A DNA stretch of 64,000 nt, taken from assembly GCF_947623445.1 (NCBI RefSeq), contig NC_135245.1, forward strand, positions 4,905,501-4,969,500, in the 5' to 3' direction. Below, one piece after another: positions 28,001 through 36,974 of this stretch. Below the pieces are notes generated by a model. That model was not told the DNA's origin. It ran no database searches and saw nothing but the letters and a program-made list of their open reading frames with translations. Numbering within the stretch: position 1 is the stretch's first letter; each line of letters opens with the position of its first letter. Both the position numbers and the translations under genes were made by a program. Source of the stretch: Clavelina lepadiformis (taxonomy: Eukaryota > Chordata > Ascidiacea > Aplousobranchia > Clavelinidae).

Positions 28001-31000
28001 AAACCTTTTTCCTTTCTAGGTCATGGGAATAAGCATGTCCATTTACAAAGTACGACAATCAAACGCAGGGAAGTATGTTTGTGTGGCGACCAATGAAGCC
28101 GGTGTTTCCCGTAGCAAAATGACTTTACACGTTGTCAAGAAAGACCTTCCGAGGGTAATCTTAATCTTTCAAGTTTAAAACCTGTGGTTGCGTCCAGGGC
28201 GGGAAATTCGTTGTGAATTTTGCTCCTTAGCGCTGAAAAAAGTGTTAGTCATGCGATGAAAACGTACTTGTACGAAACAATATGGAACAATTTTTCTGTA
28301 GTCCATAGCCTCTGATCTAATTTTTATTTTAATGCTTGAAAATACTCTATTTACCCGATAAAGTTTGGGGTCTAGTGTGAAATACTTTGCCAATACAACA
28401 TATTTCATCCCGGTTTTTAAGAATAGAAAGTAATTTTGGACTGCAGTTGACAATGTGACTTGACAATTAGCGACGATGCTAGATAGCGGAATGCTAAAAG
28501 CTAAAGAAAGTTCAATCAGCAGCTCTATGATATGTTTACAGGGTTTAGGTGCTTATGGTGGACGTAACCCTTAAAGGACTAATGTGCTGCTGCCAGGTGT
28601 TGAAAGTTTTGTATGATTTAACTTATTCCGCCATATCTGCAGGTAATTATCGAACCATCGAACTACCAGCGCGTAAAAGCGGATACCGACGTCACATTCA
28701 CGTGTCTTGCACCTAACCAAACCGACGCCGATATCACGTGGCTACGGTCCGACGGCCGCCAATTTACAGGTAGCTTTCAAGACAAGACTTCACAGATAAA
28801 TTTCAAAATATAATCACTATCTTTTTCGACCAGGTGAAACTTATCTAAGCAACAACAACCGACAACTAAACTTTCGTGAAGTGACCACAACCGAGATGGG
28901 CTACTACGTCTGTGTGGCTAGCAATGTAGTTGGTCATCGTGAAGTGTCCGTGTATCTTAACGTAGTCCGTACGTCAATTACTAGTTGATTATACTGCTAG
29001 TTAGTCATCTATTTTGTATGTAGAATATTATAAATTACATCAAACATGCTCTATAAGAAGACGCGTAGAACGTGATGTGGGTTTTCATACGGAGGCCTAC
29101 TTCGATTGTTTTTATTTTACGTGGGAAAACGATCCGAGTGAACATTAGTTACTGAAGCAGTAGGAATTGAAATATCGTGCCTTACGTTCTACAGAGTCCC
29201 CTGTTATAACAGTGAAGCCGGCAAAAATCATCGACCTCACGCGAGGAGATTCCATCATACTGGAGTGCAAGGTGGTCGGGGTTCCCCCTCCCTCTGTTGT
29301 CTGGCTTAAATCGAACCCGGGAGGTGAATCTGTTCAAATTATTCCAATAAATCAATTTTTTACTTCGTTGGCGGGCTTAGATTCTTAAAGATGCTTAAAG
29401 ATTCTGTTTTAGATTTGAGACAAGTATTATGATTTAACGTTGATGTTATGTAATAGGTACCTCCAAGATGCTGACCAGCTACAGACGCAGTTCCAATTTT
29501 TATTCCATCCGAGCTGCTCGATTTAGCGACGCCGGTGATTATATTTGTCGAGCAGTGAACGAAATTGGCAACACCGAGGAAAAAATTGTTATCATGGGTG
29601 GGTCAAATGTCAGCCGAACTGTCTATAATCACCTTTCAACCACAATTTATTAATCAACTATCATAGAACTTTGGGCACCGCTTCAAGCAAAAAAGAAAAC
29701 CTTTAGTATTTTTTGTTAAAATCATTCTGTAAGACGTCACAATCACTCTTTTTACCCATTTCCTTTCAGTTCGATCAGAAATTATTCCCGTCTTACCGAG
29801 CGTTACCGTTGAGTTATCATCCGTGGCAGGAGTGGTGGGCAGTCAAGTGGAACTACGATGTATTACATCCGGAACACCTGTACCTACGATCACGTGGTCG
29901 AAAGTGGGAGCAGAACTTCCATTAGGTGAAGCTTAATCCTTAACACGTCGGCGTTGTTATTGTTTACAATGCAATATATACATATTCATACGGTTCCGTT
30001 TGAGAACATGCATTTAGCTTCAGTACCTTAGATTTGATTTAAAAGCCTCATCTTTTTTTCGTACGATTTAAAAGATCTTTTTTACTGAATAAAAGATTTT
30101 TTTAAATTCTTTAAGTGTTATATTAATCATCAGTTTTTGTCGTTGATCTATTGTGCTGTTTTTTCTTTCTTCAGGGAGCACACAGAACAATGGGACACTT
30201 TCCATAAATGGCCTTACGGAGGACGACGCAGGAACGTACGTATGCTCAGCATCTAATATATTAGGAGAGGACAGCGAACCGTTACAGCTAAGTATCATTG
30301 GTAAGCCGGCTTATAGATTCAAGATGCAACTTTGAAGCATGAATTATACGAACAGCAGTGACTTTAACGTTTTTCCTTGTCTAGCTTTACCCGTGCTTGA
30401 AATTGAACCTGCTTCGAAAGTTTATTTGGTTCGAGGCGAATCTGCTGTGGTCACGTGCACCGTGGTCAGTGGTAGCACCCCAGTCTCCTTTCAATGGACC
30501 GAGGTAATATCTTTTTGCTAACTTGTAAACCTTTATAGACGCTTTCAACTTCGTCATTTCTGTCATTATTTTCTAGGAGTCTGGCAATACATCTCCTTCT
30601 ATACTGACATCTGGCGGTAGGATGCAAATCCTTGAATTTAATCCGGATCGGGATGTGGGACGATACACTTGCACTGGCACCAACGATGCCGGAATAACCA
30701 CCACTACACTGACTCTTGCGGTTGCCCGTATGTTATTTGTTTTGTGAGATCTTATACAACTGACTGAAGAATTTAAAGCTTATACTGTATAATTCAATAG
30801 AAATTTTTCATTTTTCTCGTTAACTAGTTAACTAATTAGTCACTGGAACATCAGTGTCGCTTATTATTATACCCATAAAAAGTTTAAAATTTTCTTCGGA
30901 CAGAACCACCTTCTGTGAACGTGTCACCACGTGACGTCATCAAGCAGGTTGGTCAATCGGTTAGCATCCATTGTGATGTCACAGGTGTTGAGGAGGAACT

Positions 31001-34000
31001 CGACATAGCCATCACGTGGCAACGATTAGACGGAACGGATTTGGACGCGGAACGGGTAAGATGTCATTCACCAGGAAAAAAAATTCGTTATTTACCAAAC
31101 AATAAACTTAACGGCGTGTTATTATTACTACAGGTCTTATGTTGTGTTAATCTCTTCTCTTTTAACACAGGTCTCAATCAACAACGGAGAACTTTACGTA
31201 CAAAATCTCCAATTAAGTGATACCGCCCAATACGAATGCACAGCCAGCAATTCAGCAGGATCGTCATCCGTGTCTGCTTCCTTGACAGTGAATGGTGAAT
31301 TTTTATTATTATCAGTCCGTTTCCTCTACAAATCAGTTTGTTGACTTGCAAATTACAGCTAAAGTTACTGACAACTTATAAGTTAGAGTCGTATTACATG
31401 TACTAAGTTTTCAATCTAGCTGTATGGCTTGACGGCAACCATAGTTTAATTGCTGTATTTTGTTTTATGGGAAATGTAGAACCGCCTGAAGTTAGTTTAA
31501 GTTTGAGCGACGGCAAGACGAGCTTTGTAGAAGGAGAAAGTGTAGCTGTTGCTTGCACTGCCACCGGAACCCCGACCCCAACAATCTCCATATACAAAGT
31601 ACCTTGTGTTGTGTGCTAATCTTTGTCTTCACATTAGTTTTGTATTATCTAAGTTTTGCACTGTATTATATCTCTTTTTCATAATTAGGCGACATATTTG
31701 TGTATGTTGACCGGCTGTTAATTTACTTTAAGGACGGCACTCGATTAGAAACTGACGAAAGTGGTCAATACTCCATAGGTTCTCTCTCTGCTGCCGACAG
31801 TGGAACTTACTCGTGCCTGGCTACAAACTCGGTCGGAAATTCGGAAATGCGATTGACGTTGACAGTTCACAGTACGTTAAAGCCGTTAGTGGTGGCCGTC
31901 ATATTACTGTACCCGTTAAAACAACATACACTAGCGCATACTGAATGGTCTTATATCTCTTTGCAGGTGTGCCGAATGTTGAGGTAAGTCAGTCTATGGT
32001 GGAAGTACAATCTGGCGAGGAAGTTGTCCTGTATTGCAATGCTTCAAGCGGCTCGGTAGTGACTTGGTCGAAGCAGGTGAGATACGAAACACTCATGTGC
32101 AATTACTCCCCATACCTTGTTATGAAAGCATTTTGTTTCAAACGGAAAGATAGAAACCTAACTAACTGTAACCACTGTTTTCAGTACTTTAGTATTGCTG
32201 GAGTATTTTATGTTGGTTTTAAATAGTTATACTTTTTGTGATAGGTTGTTGTTTTGTAGAACGTATCACAACTTGTAAAACTTTAGTCTAAAGATAATAA
32301 GATGAAGTAAAACGTCTGATAAACAATAGTCAGTTTACACTCCTTCGCAGAATGGCACTTTGCCCGATGACATTGAAACAGATGATGATAGACTCAGATT
32401 TGAGCACATTGGGCTCAATGATGCAGGCACCTACCTGTGCACATCAACCAACCAAGCGGGTACTTCGTCTGCTCAGGTCCAGGTCAATGTAAATGGTAAG
32501 TTGTTTGAGATTGCACAATAAGCAATTTTTATTGCTGTAGTAGAAGTTGTCATGTCCATTACCACGTTTTTATACTGAAGTGTAGGTCACTTAATAGCAA
32601 TTATGTTATTGCTGTATTACGGTAACATATTAGCTATTCCATGTTACCTATATCGATGTTGTACCGTATTTCTTGGACTGGATGAGTAAAAAAAGTTTGA
32701 AGAAAGTTTGTAAAAGTTTTAACGTAACTTATGTTTTAACTGAGTTTGCTCTCTATTGCAGCTTTTATCCCATACTTCACTCAAACCCCTCTCTCTTACC
32801 TTTCACTGAACATCCCAAGAAACAGTTTCTACACGGCGTTCAACATCACCGTCTCCTTCAGAGCAAACTCCTTCGATGGGTTACTCTTCTATAGCGAGGG
32901 TGGCATTAGTGACTTCATCAGCTTGTCACTTGCTGAAGGATTTGTAAGATTTAGCAGTAGATGTACTCTGTAGTAATTTCTACCCATATCAATCGCTATT
33001 ACCATCTAATGACGTAAATGTAGTAAGATTGTTGTATAAGCCACAATATCGTAATCTATACAGAATAGAAATTGCCAATAGTTGTGTTAGTTTCTCTTTT
33101 ACATCTCCACTGGCCCTTGCAGAGATCTCTTAAATGCTCGGCTACCATTGTACTTTTTTTAGGTCGAGTTTCGGTATGACGTTGGTTCCGGTCCTGTTAC
33201 AATTCGCAGCGACTCTTCCATTGAGAGAGGTCAGTGGCATACGGTGACCGTATCTAGGGAGCAAAAACGTGGACAACTGCGGCTGGACAACAATGACCTG
33301 ATCAAAGGGAAATCACCAGGGGAATTCCGGGCGCTCGACCTAAGTAACGATCTCTACATCGGTGGAGTCCCATCAACGACATTACTTACTTCTCGAATTC
33401 CAAACCTGGGTGTCGATCCGGGATTTTACGGTTCGTGATATTTGTGACATTAACTCAAATCTGTAACTTTTTTATAAATGCTTTAACTATTGTTCGATTA
33501 TAGCTTATTTCCGTCGCTTGTCCTCTATTTAAAGATAAAAAAATAATCAACGTTAATTTTTTCATCTTCTTGCAGGCTGCATCAGTCGACTTGAGATCCA
33601 ACAGTTTAATTCCGGTCCGGTAGACTTCGGTTCCTCCGATGAAGTCACCGAAAAAGTTGGTTTGGTGCGATGTAGGACGTGCCTTGGGGAAGACGATGAG
33701 CCAGCGTGTGAAAATGACGGCATCTGCATCGAATCTCACGTCAAAATTGGACGTCGGTGTTCGTGCGTGGATGGCTTTGTGGGAGCCAGATGCCAGTTAA
33801 AGGAAAGCGAACTTTGCACAGCGGGTAAGGGATCGGGTTGGAACCGTAAGTGTTGCTGATGTGTTACTGGTAATGCAACCCTGCCAATGGATACAGTATC
33901 GACAAGATGTAATGCCAACGTCAATAGCAAAGCATACTTTTGGTGCAAATGAAATATAGTGATTAGTTGTTGAAATCATTACACTTCCATTTCTATGGTA

Positions 34001-36974
34001 TGTCGTATAACATTGACAATGTAAACCATGATCATATGATTTTACCAATCCAGAATCTTGCAATTCGCGGGGTACATGCCACGTAGACCTTGAACTGCGT
34101 CACGGTTACTTCTGCGAATGCGAAGATGGTTTCATAGGTACAAATTGCGAGGTCGTTGTAACTACTACAACTACTACCACAACCACGACCACCACTCAAG
34201 CGCCGGTGCTGCTGTCCAATCTCTTCTTTGTGCGGCCTAACACCCGACAGCCGTTCGGTTTACGATTCAGTAACCCAAACCCACTTGCGGTAAGGCGTGT
34301 GCCGCCTAAATCCACTCTGCGTGCCACCCCTGGGCGGGCAACAACATCCGGGACACCAGTAGCATCAACTCCCTCGAATTTCCATATACCTGGAGCGGTC
34401 TCTTTTAATCAAGTTAGTCGTTTAACACTTTTATTTGGATACCGTAATTTTACAAGCACGGTATCTACTATAGGCTGTGATACCCTAAATACTTGACTTA
34501 AGGTTAACTTCCAAAAAATAATTAATCAATGTGATACTATATCACATGAAACCTTGCTTTTTAAAAGATTTTTTCATCAATATTGCATGATGTGTAGCTT
34601 GGTACTCAATTGTCAAAAGAACGAACAAACGAACGCCGAAACAACCCTATTTATACCGTCTTTCTGTAGGAATCTTACTTAATGACAAGAAGGTTGAGCG
34701 TCACAAAGCCACGACACACGGATATAATGCTCCGGATTCGACGTCGAAGCCACGCCGACGGGTTACTGCTTTTCAACGGCGGTTCATCTGGAAACTCACT
34801 GAGCTTTATCTCGCTTTCAATAAGAAATAACGCGCTGGAATTCCGATTTAACACGGGATCGGGTGAATACGCAGTAACTTCTAGACATACACGCCGTACA
34901 TTTTTATAGTGTGTCGGTTTAGAACCTTAACAATGCGACTTGTATACAGCTTTGAAACTCTGATAGGTGAACGTGGTTCTGCGATCATTTTTTTAAAATT
35001 ACAAATACTGTTTCGTCTGAATAACCTTAAAAGAGTTTAATCTAAGTATTGTAGATATTCAACTTCAACCTAAATTGTGGATGGTTCTTCGGCTCGCGCC
35101 GCTGTGTTATTAGTTAATAAATTTTTCTTCCAAGGTTATCATAACTTAATTGGTGCTTTTCCAGCAACGGCTGTGCTCCGCGCCCCATCATCTGCTCTTG
35201 GGGTTGGAACATGGCACACAGTGCGCGCCCTGCGAAAGAAGGATAAAGGAAGATTGGAAGTGGATGGGAAGTTGGTGGATCGGGCAAAAGCTTCCGGATC
35301 GGAAATGCTGGAACTGGGAGGGGCGCTTTTCATTGGAGGAGCAAAATTCTGGGACTACATCCCCGCAAAAGTGAATGTTCGTGATGGATTTGATGGATGC
35401 GTGGAAGCGGTAATGTTGCTTTATTGATATATTGTAACTCGGAACGAACAAATTTTTCCATCTTAAGATGACACCATAAGCCTACTTTCAGCTCGTTAGG
35501 CCTACTTTTGTCAAACACTGTTATGTAACAATAAAACAGTAAGTAAAAAGTGCAGAGTCGGTTTGCTTTTGTAATTCGTCTGATAAAAAGATCTTCCCAC
35601 GTTTATACCAACTGTCCCGTCCAACTAACCAAAACTGTCTCATTTTTACAACTGCGTTATTGTCATTGAACATGTATGGACAGTTTTTCCCTGCCCAGTT
35701 TGAAAGTTGCGATCACATTGGCAAGAGCACATGTTAAAGGTTCTTGAAGTTTTCTGTTTTCTTTGTAGTTACGAATTGATAACGTCGACGTACCGTTTGG
35801 TGACACCTTTAATAGGAAGAATACCGGTGAATGCAAAATGAAGCTTCGTTCACCAAACTTAGGTAAGCTTTGCAGATGAGTGAATTTTCCAAGCAGATTA
35901 CCATAGCCTACTAAATCGTAAGTTATAACCGAGTTTTGGTTCCCATCCACATGATAATATAGAGTGTGCGACACGTGGTTTTAACGTAGAATCGCTACCT
36001 GTTGCGGTGAGCAAGCCACGTCACTCGGCCAAGTTCACTGGATTATCCTACGCCTCGTTTGATCGTTCGCTCTTTCCGCATGATGGCGCGGCAGATCAAA
36101 TCAATCTTCAGTTTCGAACGACCGAACCGTATGGCTTGATTTTCTTCCACGGAGAGGTAAGAAACGTGGGAATGAATGAAAGTTAAATAAATATTGAAAA
36201 ATAAGGTTATTATACTTTATCTTTGTGTAAACCTGCATAACACCAAATCGATCAGCTCAACCCAAATTTTTTGGTGTCCCCTATTTAGGATTTAGAAGGT
36301 TCGGACACCTCGTCCCGAACTCCCCATCGGCGCCATGGACGTCGGGCACGGCGCACGAAGAGTAAAGATTACATATCGCTTGGCGTGCAAGGTGCAAACC
36401 TTGTTTTCCTATTCGACCTTGGTGGCGGCCAGGGACGAGCCACAAGCGATTTCTTTGTATCTGATGGTTTGTGGCACACGGTTGTAATCGTGCGGCGTGG
36501 CTCCTTGGCGCTCGTGTGGATTGACAACATGCCAGTGCCAGTGGCCGCGCAGGCGCCAGGCTTGCACAGTAAAGTCAACGCGCCTGGCCGCGTTTATTTA
36601 GGCAAGTTATAAACTCATTCAATTTAATCATGTTTACCTACTTCTTTGTATCTATGCTTTATATATTATATATTTTTGCCTAACCGACAGCCCTGAAGTA
36701 TTTCGAATTAATCAAAACCACAATTGTAATAAAATATTTTCCGGCAGGTGGCGCACCCGATGTTATATTTGCGACCGCTGGTCGTTACACTTCCGGGTTT
36801 AACGGATGCGTGAGAAATGTTCGTTTGACGAGCTTATCCGCATCAAGAGCGACTGAGCTCGGTTCAGGATATTTGGATGATTCGACGTCCGCCCCCCTGG
36901 ACTTTAGCAGTGCCGGCTCACTAGAAAGAATTGACGTGCGTAGATGCGTAACGCCAAACCATGACGTACACTGA
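3984..36974 (+). CDS. HSPG2: perlecan (basement-membrane heparan sulfate proteoglycan), complete gene in 67 exons
   Basis: This encodes perlecan, the secreted multidomain proteoglycan that crosslinks laminin, nidogen and collagen networks in basement membranes and binds growth factors through its glycans. The deduced exons, all in consistent phase, total 10,635 nt (3,544 residues). Domain order: signal peptide; acidic Ser-Gly region and SEA; 3 LDLa; Ig; Thr linker; 3 laminin IV domains set in laminin EGF modules; 12 Ig; LG1; 2 EGF; Thr/Pro linker; LG2; LG3. That order matches perlecan and no other family. Every domain-IV Ig is split over two exons and nearly all Ig borders are phase 1. Vertebrate perlecan usually has 4 LDLa and 14-21 domain-IV Ig, so this is a shorter version. 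The stop is at 36,972-36,974. Three introns start with GC. Exon borders were read by eye; the first exon is the least certain. Confidence 0.93.
5857..6261. mobile_element. hAT-type MITE (405 bp) with 8-bp target duplication
   Basis: The ends are inverted repeats: CAGGCTTGTCCATGGGA at the left and its complement TCCCATGGACAAGCCTG at the right. They are flanked by an identical 8-bp duplication AGATAAGC (5,849-5,856 and 6,262-6,269). An 8-bp duplication with CAG termini is typical of the hAT superfamily. There is no transposase frame, so it is non-autonomous. Inside, runs of GGGAT repeat near both ends; (GGGAT)3GGG at 6,178-6,195 is a G-quadruplex-type motif. It lies in perlecan intron 1. The perfect duplication suggests a fairly recent insertion. 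Confidence 0.88.
10449..10970 (-). other. unrecognised coding-like stretch inside perlecan intron 1
   Basis: Two partly overlapping minus-strand open frames (10,965-10,738 and 10,826-10,449) have protein-like composition. The upstream frame carries [19 protein letters not shown] and [15 protein letters not shown]; the downstream one ends in a Lys/Arg-rich tail. I do not recognise the family. It could be a small nested gene, a remnant of a gene, or a decayed mobile element. No promoter, poly(A) signal or flanking repeats were found. It is antisense to perlecan and could not be one of its exons. Confidence 0.3.
11760..13631 (+). CDS. HSPG2: perlecan exons 2-5: acidic Ser-Gly region and SEA domain (domain I)
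   Basis: Exons are 11,760-12,003, 12,557-12,666, 13,091-13,152 and 13,450-13,631. Exon 2 encodes a basic stretch with RRRFRRQ (11,853-11,873), then an acidic run containing EGSGTDG, a plausible glycosaminoglycan attachment site, and SGRED further upstream. Vertebrate domain I uses Ser-Gly-Asp triplets for heparan sulfate; here only these two Ser-Gly pairs stand out. Exons 3-5 give a SEA domain: [20 protein letters not shown], the small 62-nt exon [17 protein letters not shown], then [12 protein letters not shown] and a GFEIRQIGV end. The 62-nt exon is needed: without it, exons 3 and 5 are out of phase. Confidence 0.85.
13785..14227 (+). CDS. HSPG2: perlecan exons 6-7: Pro/Thr/Glu linker
   Basis: Two short exons, 13,785-13,834 ([16 protein letters not shown]) and 14,172-14,227 ([18 protein letters not shown]), join the SEA domain to the LDLa repeats. 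Both have clean GTAAGT donors and matching phases. The composition suggests a flexible, possibly O-glycosylated spacer. Confidence 0.8.
14422..15027 (+). CDS. HSPG2: perlecan exons 8-10: three LDL-receptor class A repeats (domain II)
   Basis: Each exon (14,422-14,570; 14,690-14,812; 14,899-15,027) encodes one LDLa repeat with six Cys and the calcium-binding acidic end: [33 protein letters not shown] and [16 protein letters not shown]. One exon per module, all phase 1, is the usual LDLa exon style. In perlecan this region is linked to lipoprotein binding. Vertebrates have four repeats; three are visible here and no fourth is found in the flanking introns. Confidence 0.93.
15313..15947 (+). CDS. 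HSPG2: perlecan exons 11-12: first Ig domain and Thr-rich linker
   Basis: Exon 11 (15,313-15,502) has the first Ig Cys in [12 protein letters not shown] and the core Trp in PVINWRI. Exon 12 (15,661-15,947) has the second Cys in [14 protein letters not shown]. It then runs into a Pro/Glu stretch and a tract of nearly pure Thr codons (about 15,808-15,946). The tract is built of ACC/ACT/ACA triplets, so it is also a trinucleotide repeat prone to length change. It is a likely mucin-like O-glycosylated spacer before domain III. Confidence 0.9.
15808..15946 (+). repeat. coding (ACN)n trinucleotide tract in perlecan
   Basis: This is a run of ACC, ACT and ACA codons with few interruptions, encoding poly-Thr with scattered Pro, Ala and Ser. 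A second, shorter coding Thr tract lies at about 34,157-34,198 in the linker before LG2. Confidence 0.85.
16078..18325 (+). CDS. HSPG2: perlecan exons 13-19: laminin IV domain 1 with laminin EGF modules (domain III)
   Basis: Exons: 16,078-16,202; 16,282-16,497; 16,740-16,925; 17,098-17,216; 17,393-17,534; 17,750-17,983; 18,185-18,325. Exon 13 gives half a laminin EGF module ([13 protein letters not shown]). Laminin IV follows: [34 protein letters not shown], then [19 protein letters not shown]. The broken EGF module resumes after the domain with [13 protein letters not shown], as in laminin and perlecan. Exon 19 ends in the next half-module ([13 protein letters not shown]) before a GC donor at 18,326; exon 20 continues in the right phase. 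Confidence 0.9.
18500..18766. mobile_element. hAT-type MITE remnant (267 bp) in perlecan intron 19
   Basis: The left end CAGTGGTTCTTAAA and the right end TTTAAGAACCCCTT are imperfect inverted repeats in the style of Charlie-like hAT elements. The flanks GCCTAGGT (18,492-18,499) and GCCTAGGC (18,767-18,774) are an 8-bp duplication with one mismatch. No coding capacity remains. The mismatched duplication and eroded ends point to an older insertion than the one at 5,857. Confidence 0.8.
18950..21447 (+). CDS. HSPG2: perlecan exons 20-27: laminin IV domain 2 and following laminin EGF modules
   Basis: Exons: 18,950-19,138; 19,365-19,544; 19,802-19,920; 20,091-20,202; 20,340-20,453; 20,621-20,841; 21,012-21,144; 21,304-21,447. 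Laminin IV is recognisable from [34 protein letters not shown] and [20 protein letters not shown]. The EGF run starts with [13 protein letters not shown] and holds typical eight-Cys modules such as [20 protein letters not shown] and [13 protein letters not shown]. The segment ends with [13 protein letters not shown], the half-module that is broken by the third laminin IV domain. Exon 20 uses a weak acceptor (GTGTGATTAG), but the phase requires it. Confidence 0.9.
21596..23214 (+). CDS. HSPG2: perlecan exons 28-33: laminin IV domain 3 and last laminin EGF modules
   Basis: Exons: 21,596-21,781; 21,959-22,144; 22,279-22,509; 22,586-22,699; 22,859-22,983; 23,066-23,214. Laminin IV 3 shows [34 protein letters not shown] and [20 protein letters not shown]. 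The interrupted EGF module resumes at [13 protein letters not shown]. The last modules ([26 protein letters not shown]) lead straight into the Ig array, as in vertebrate perlecan. Exon 30 is notably GC-rich relative to its neighbours. Confidence 0.9.
23310..32495 (+). CDS. HSPG2: perlecan exons 34-57: twelve-Ig array (domain IV)
   Basis: Twelve Ig domains each take two exons. Spans: 23,310-23,687; 23,813-24,211; 26,693-27,124; 27,196-27,646; 27,787-28,154; 28,643-28,968; 29,195-29,597; 29,770-30,300; 30,385-30,727; 30,904-31,294; 31,480-31,871; 31,967-32,495. Each has a Cys, a core Trp and a D-x-G-x-Y-x-C end such as [11 protein letters not shown] or [11 protein letters not shown]. The domain at 31,480 has Ile where the core Trp is expected (TISIYKDGT). 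Domain borders are phase 1, except the one at 28,154/28,643, which is phase 0. The donor after 27,124 is GC. In vertebrates this region binds nidogen, fibronectin and other matrix proteins. Confidence 0.93.
24212..26692 (+). other. large perlecan intron (2.5 kb) between Ig domains 3 and 4
   Basis: Much longer than the other introns of the Ig array. I looked for further Ig-type exons and for element ends and found neither. The Ig before and after it are complete and in phase (1/1), so extra domains could in principle be skipped or inserted here, but none is visible. Mostly AT-rich sequence with T-rich stretches. Confidence 0.6.
32762..33615 (+). CDS. HSPG2: perlecan LG1 (exons 58-59 and start of 60)
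   Basis: Exons 32,762-32,943, 33,163-33,430 and the start of 33,576-33,824 encode the first laminin G-like domain. Landmarks are [63 protein letters not shown] and the closing GCISRLEIQ. This opens domain V (endorepellin), which in vertebrates binds alpha-dystroglycan and integrin alpha2beta1. Confidence 0.92.
33616..34412 (+). CDS. HSPG2: perlecan: two EGF modules and Thr/Pro linker between LG1 and LG2
   Basis: The rest of exon 60 (to 33,824) has an EGF module with [25 protein letters not shown]. Exon 61 (34,054-34,412) has [31 protein letters not shown] pure Thr run follows (11 codons, about 34,157-34,198), and then a basic Pro/Thr linker of about 70 residues before LG2. Vertebrate perlecan also has an EGF pair here but not such a long Thr/Pro linker. 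Confidence 0.88.
34670..35862 (+). CDS. HSPG2: perlecan LG2 (exons 62-64)
   Basis: Exons 34,670-34,862, 35,165-35,409 and 35,769-35,862. Landmarks: [29 protein letters not shown] joined to [35 protein letters not shown] and [13 protein letters not shown] chose the donor GTGAAT at 34,863 over the later GTAACT because it alone keeps frame and gives the expected length of the strand. Exon 64 leaves a short Cys-containing linker to LG3 ([17 protein letters not shown]) with no EGF module. Confidence 0.9.
35963..36974 (+). CDS. HSPG2: perlecan LG3 and stop (exons 65-67)
   Basis: Exons 35,963-36,156, 36,289-36,601 and 36,748-36,974. Landmarks: [83 protein letters not shown] and [13 protein letters not shown], ending in a Cys-containing tail ([11 protein letters not shown]) and TGA. 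Within LG3 lies a basic insertion, [16 protein letters not shown] (about 36,319-36,366), at the surface loop before DYISLG. The donor after exon 66 is GC (GGCAAGT), required by phase. Confidence 0.92.

Noticed and set aside
34863-34909. Extension of perlecan exon 62 to the GTAACT donor
   Set aside because: It would break the frame with exon 63 and add residues not expected in the LG fold; the GTGAAT donor at 34,863 fits.
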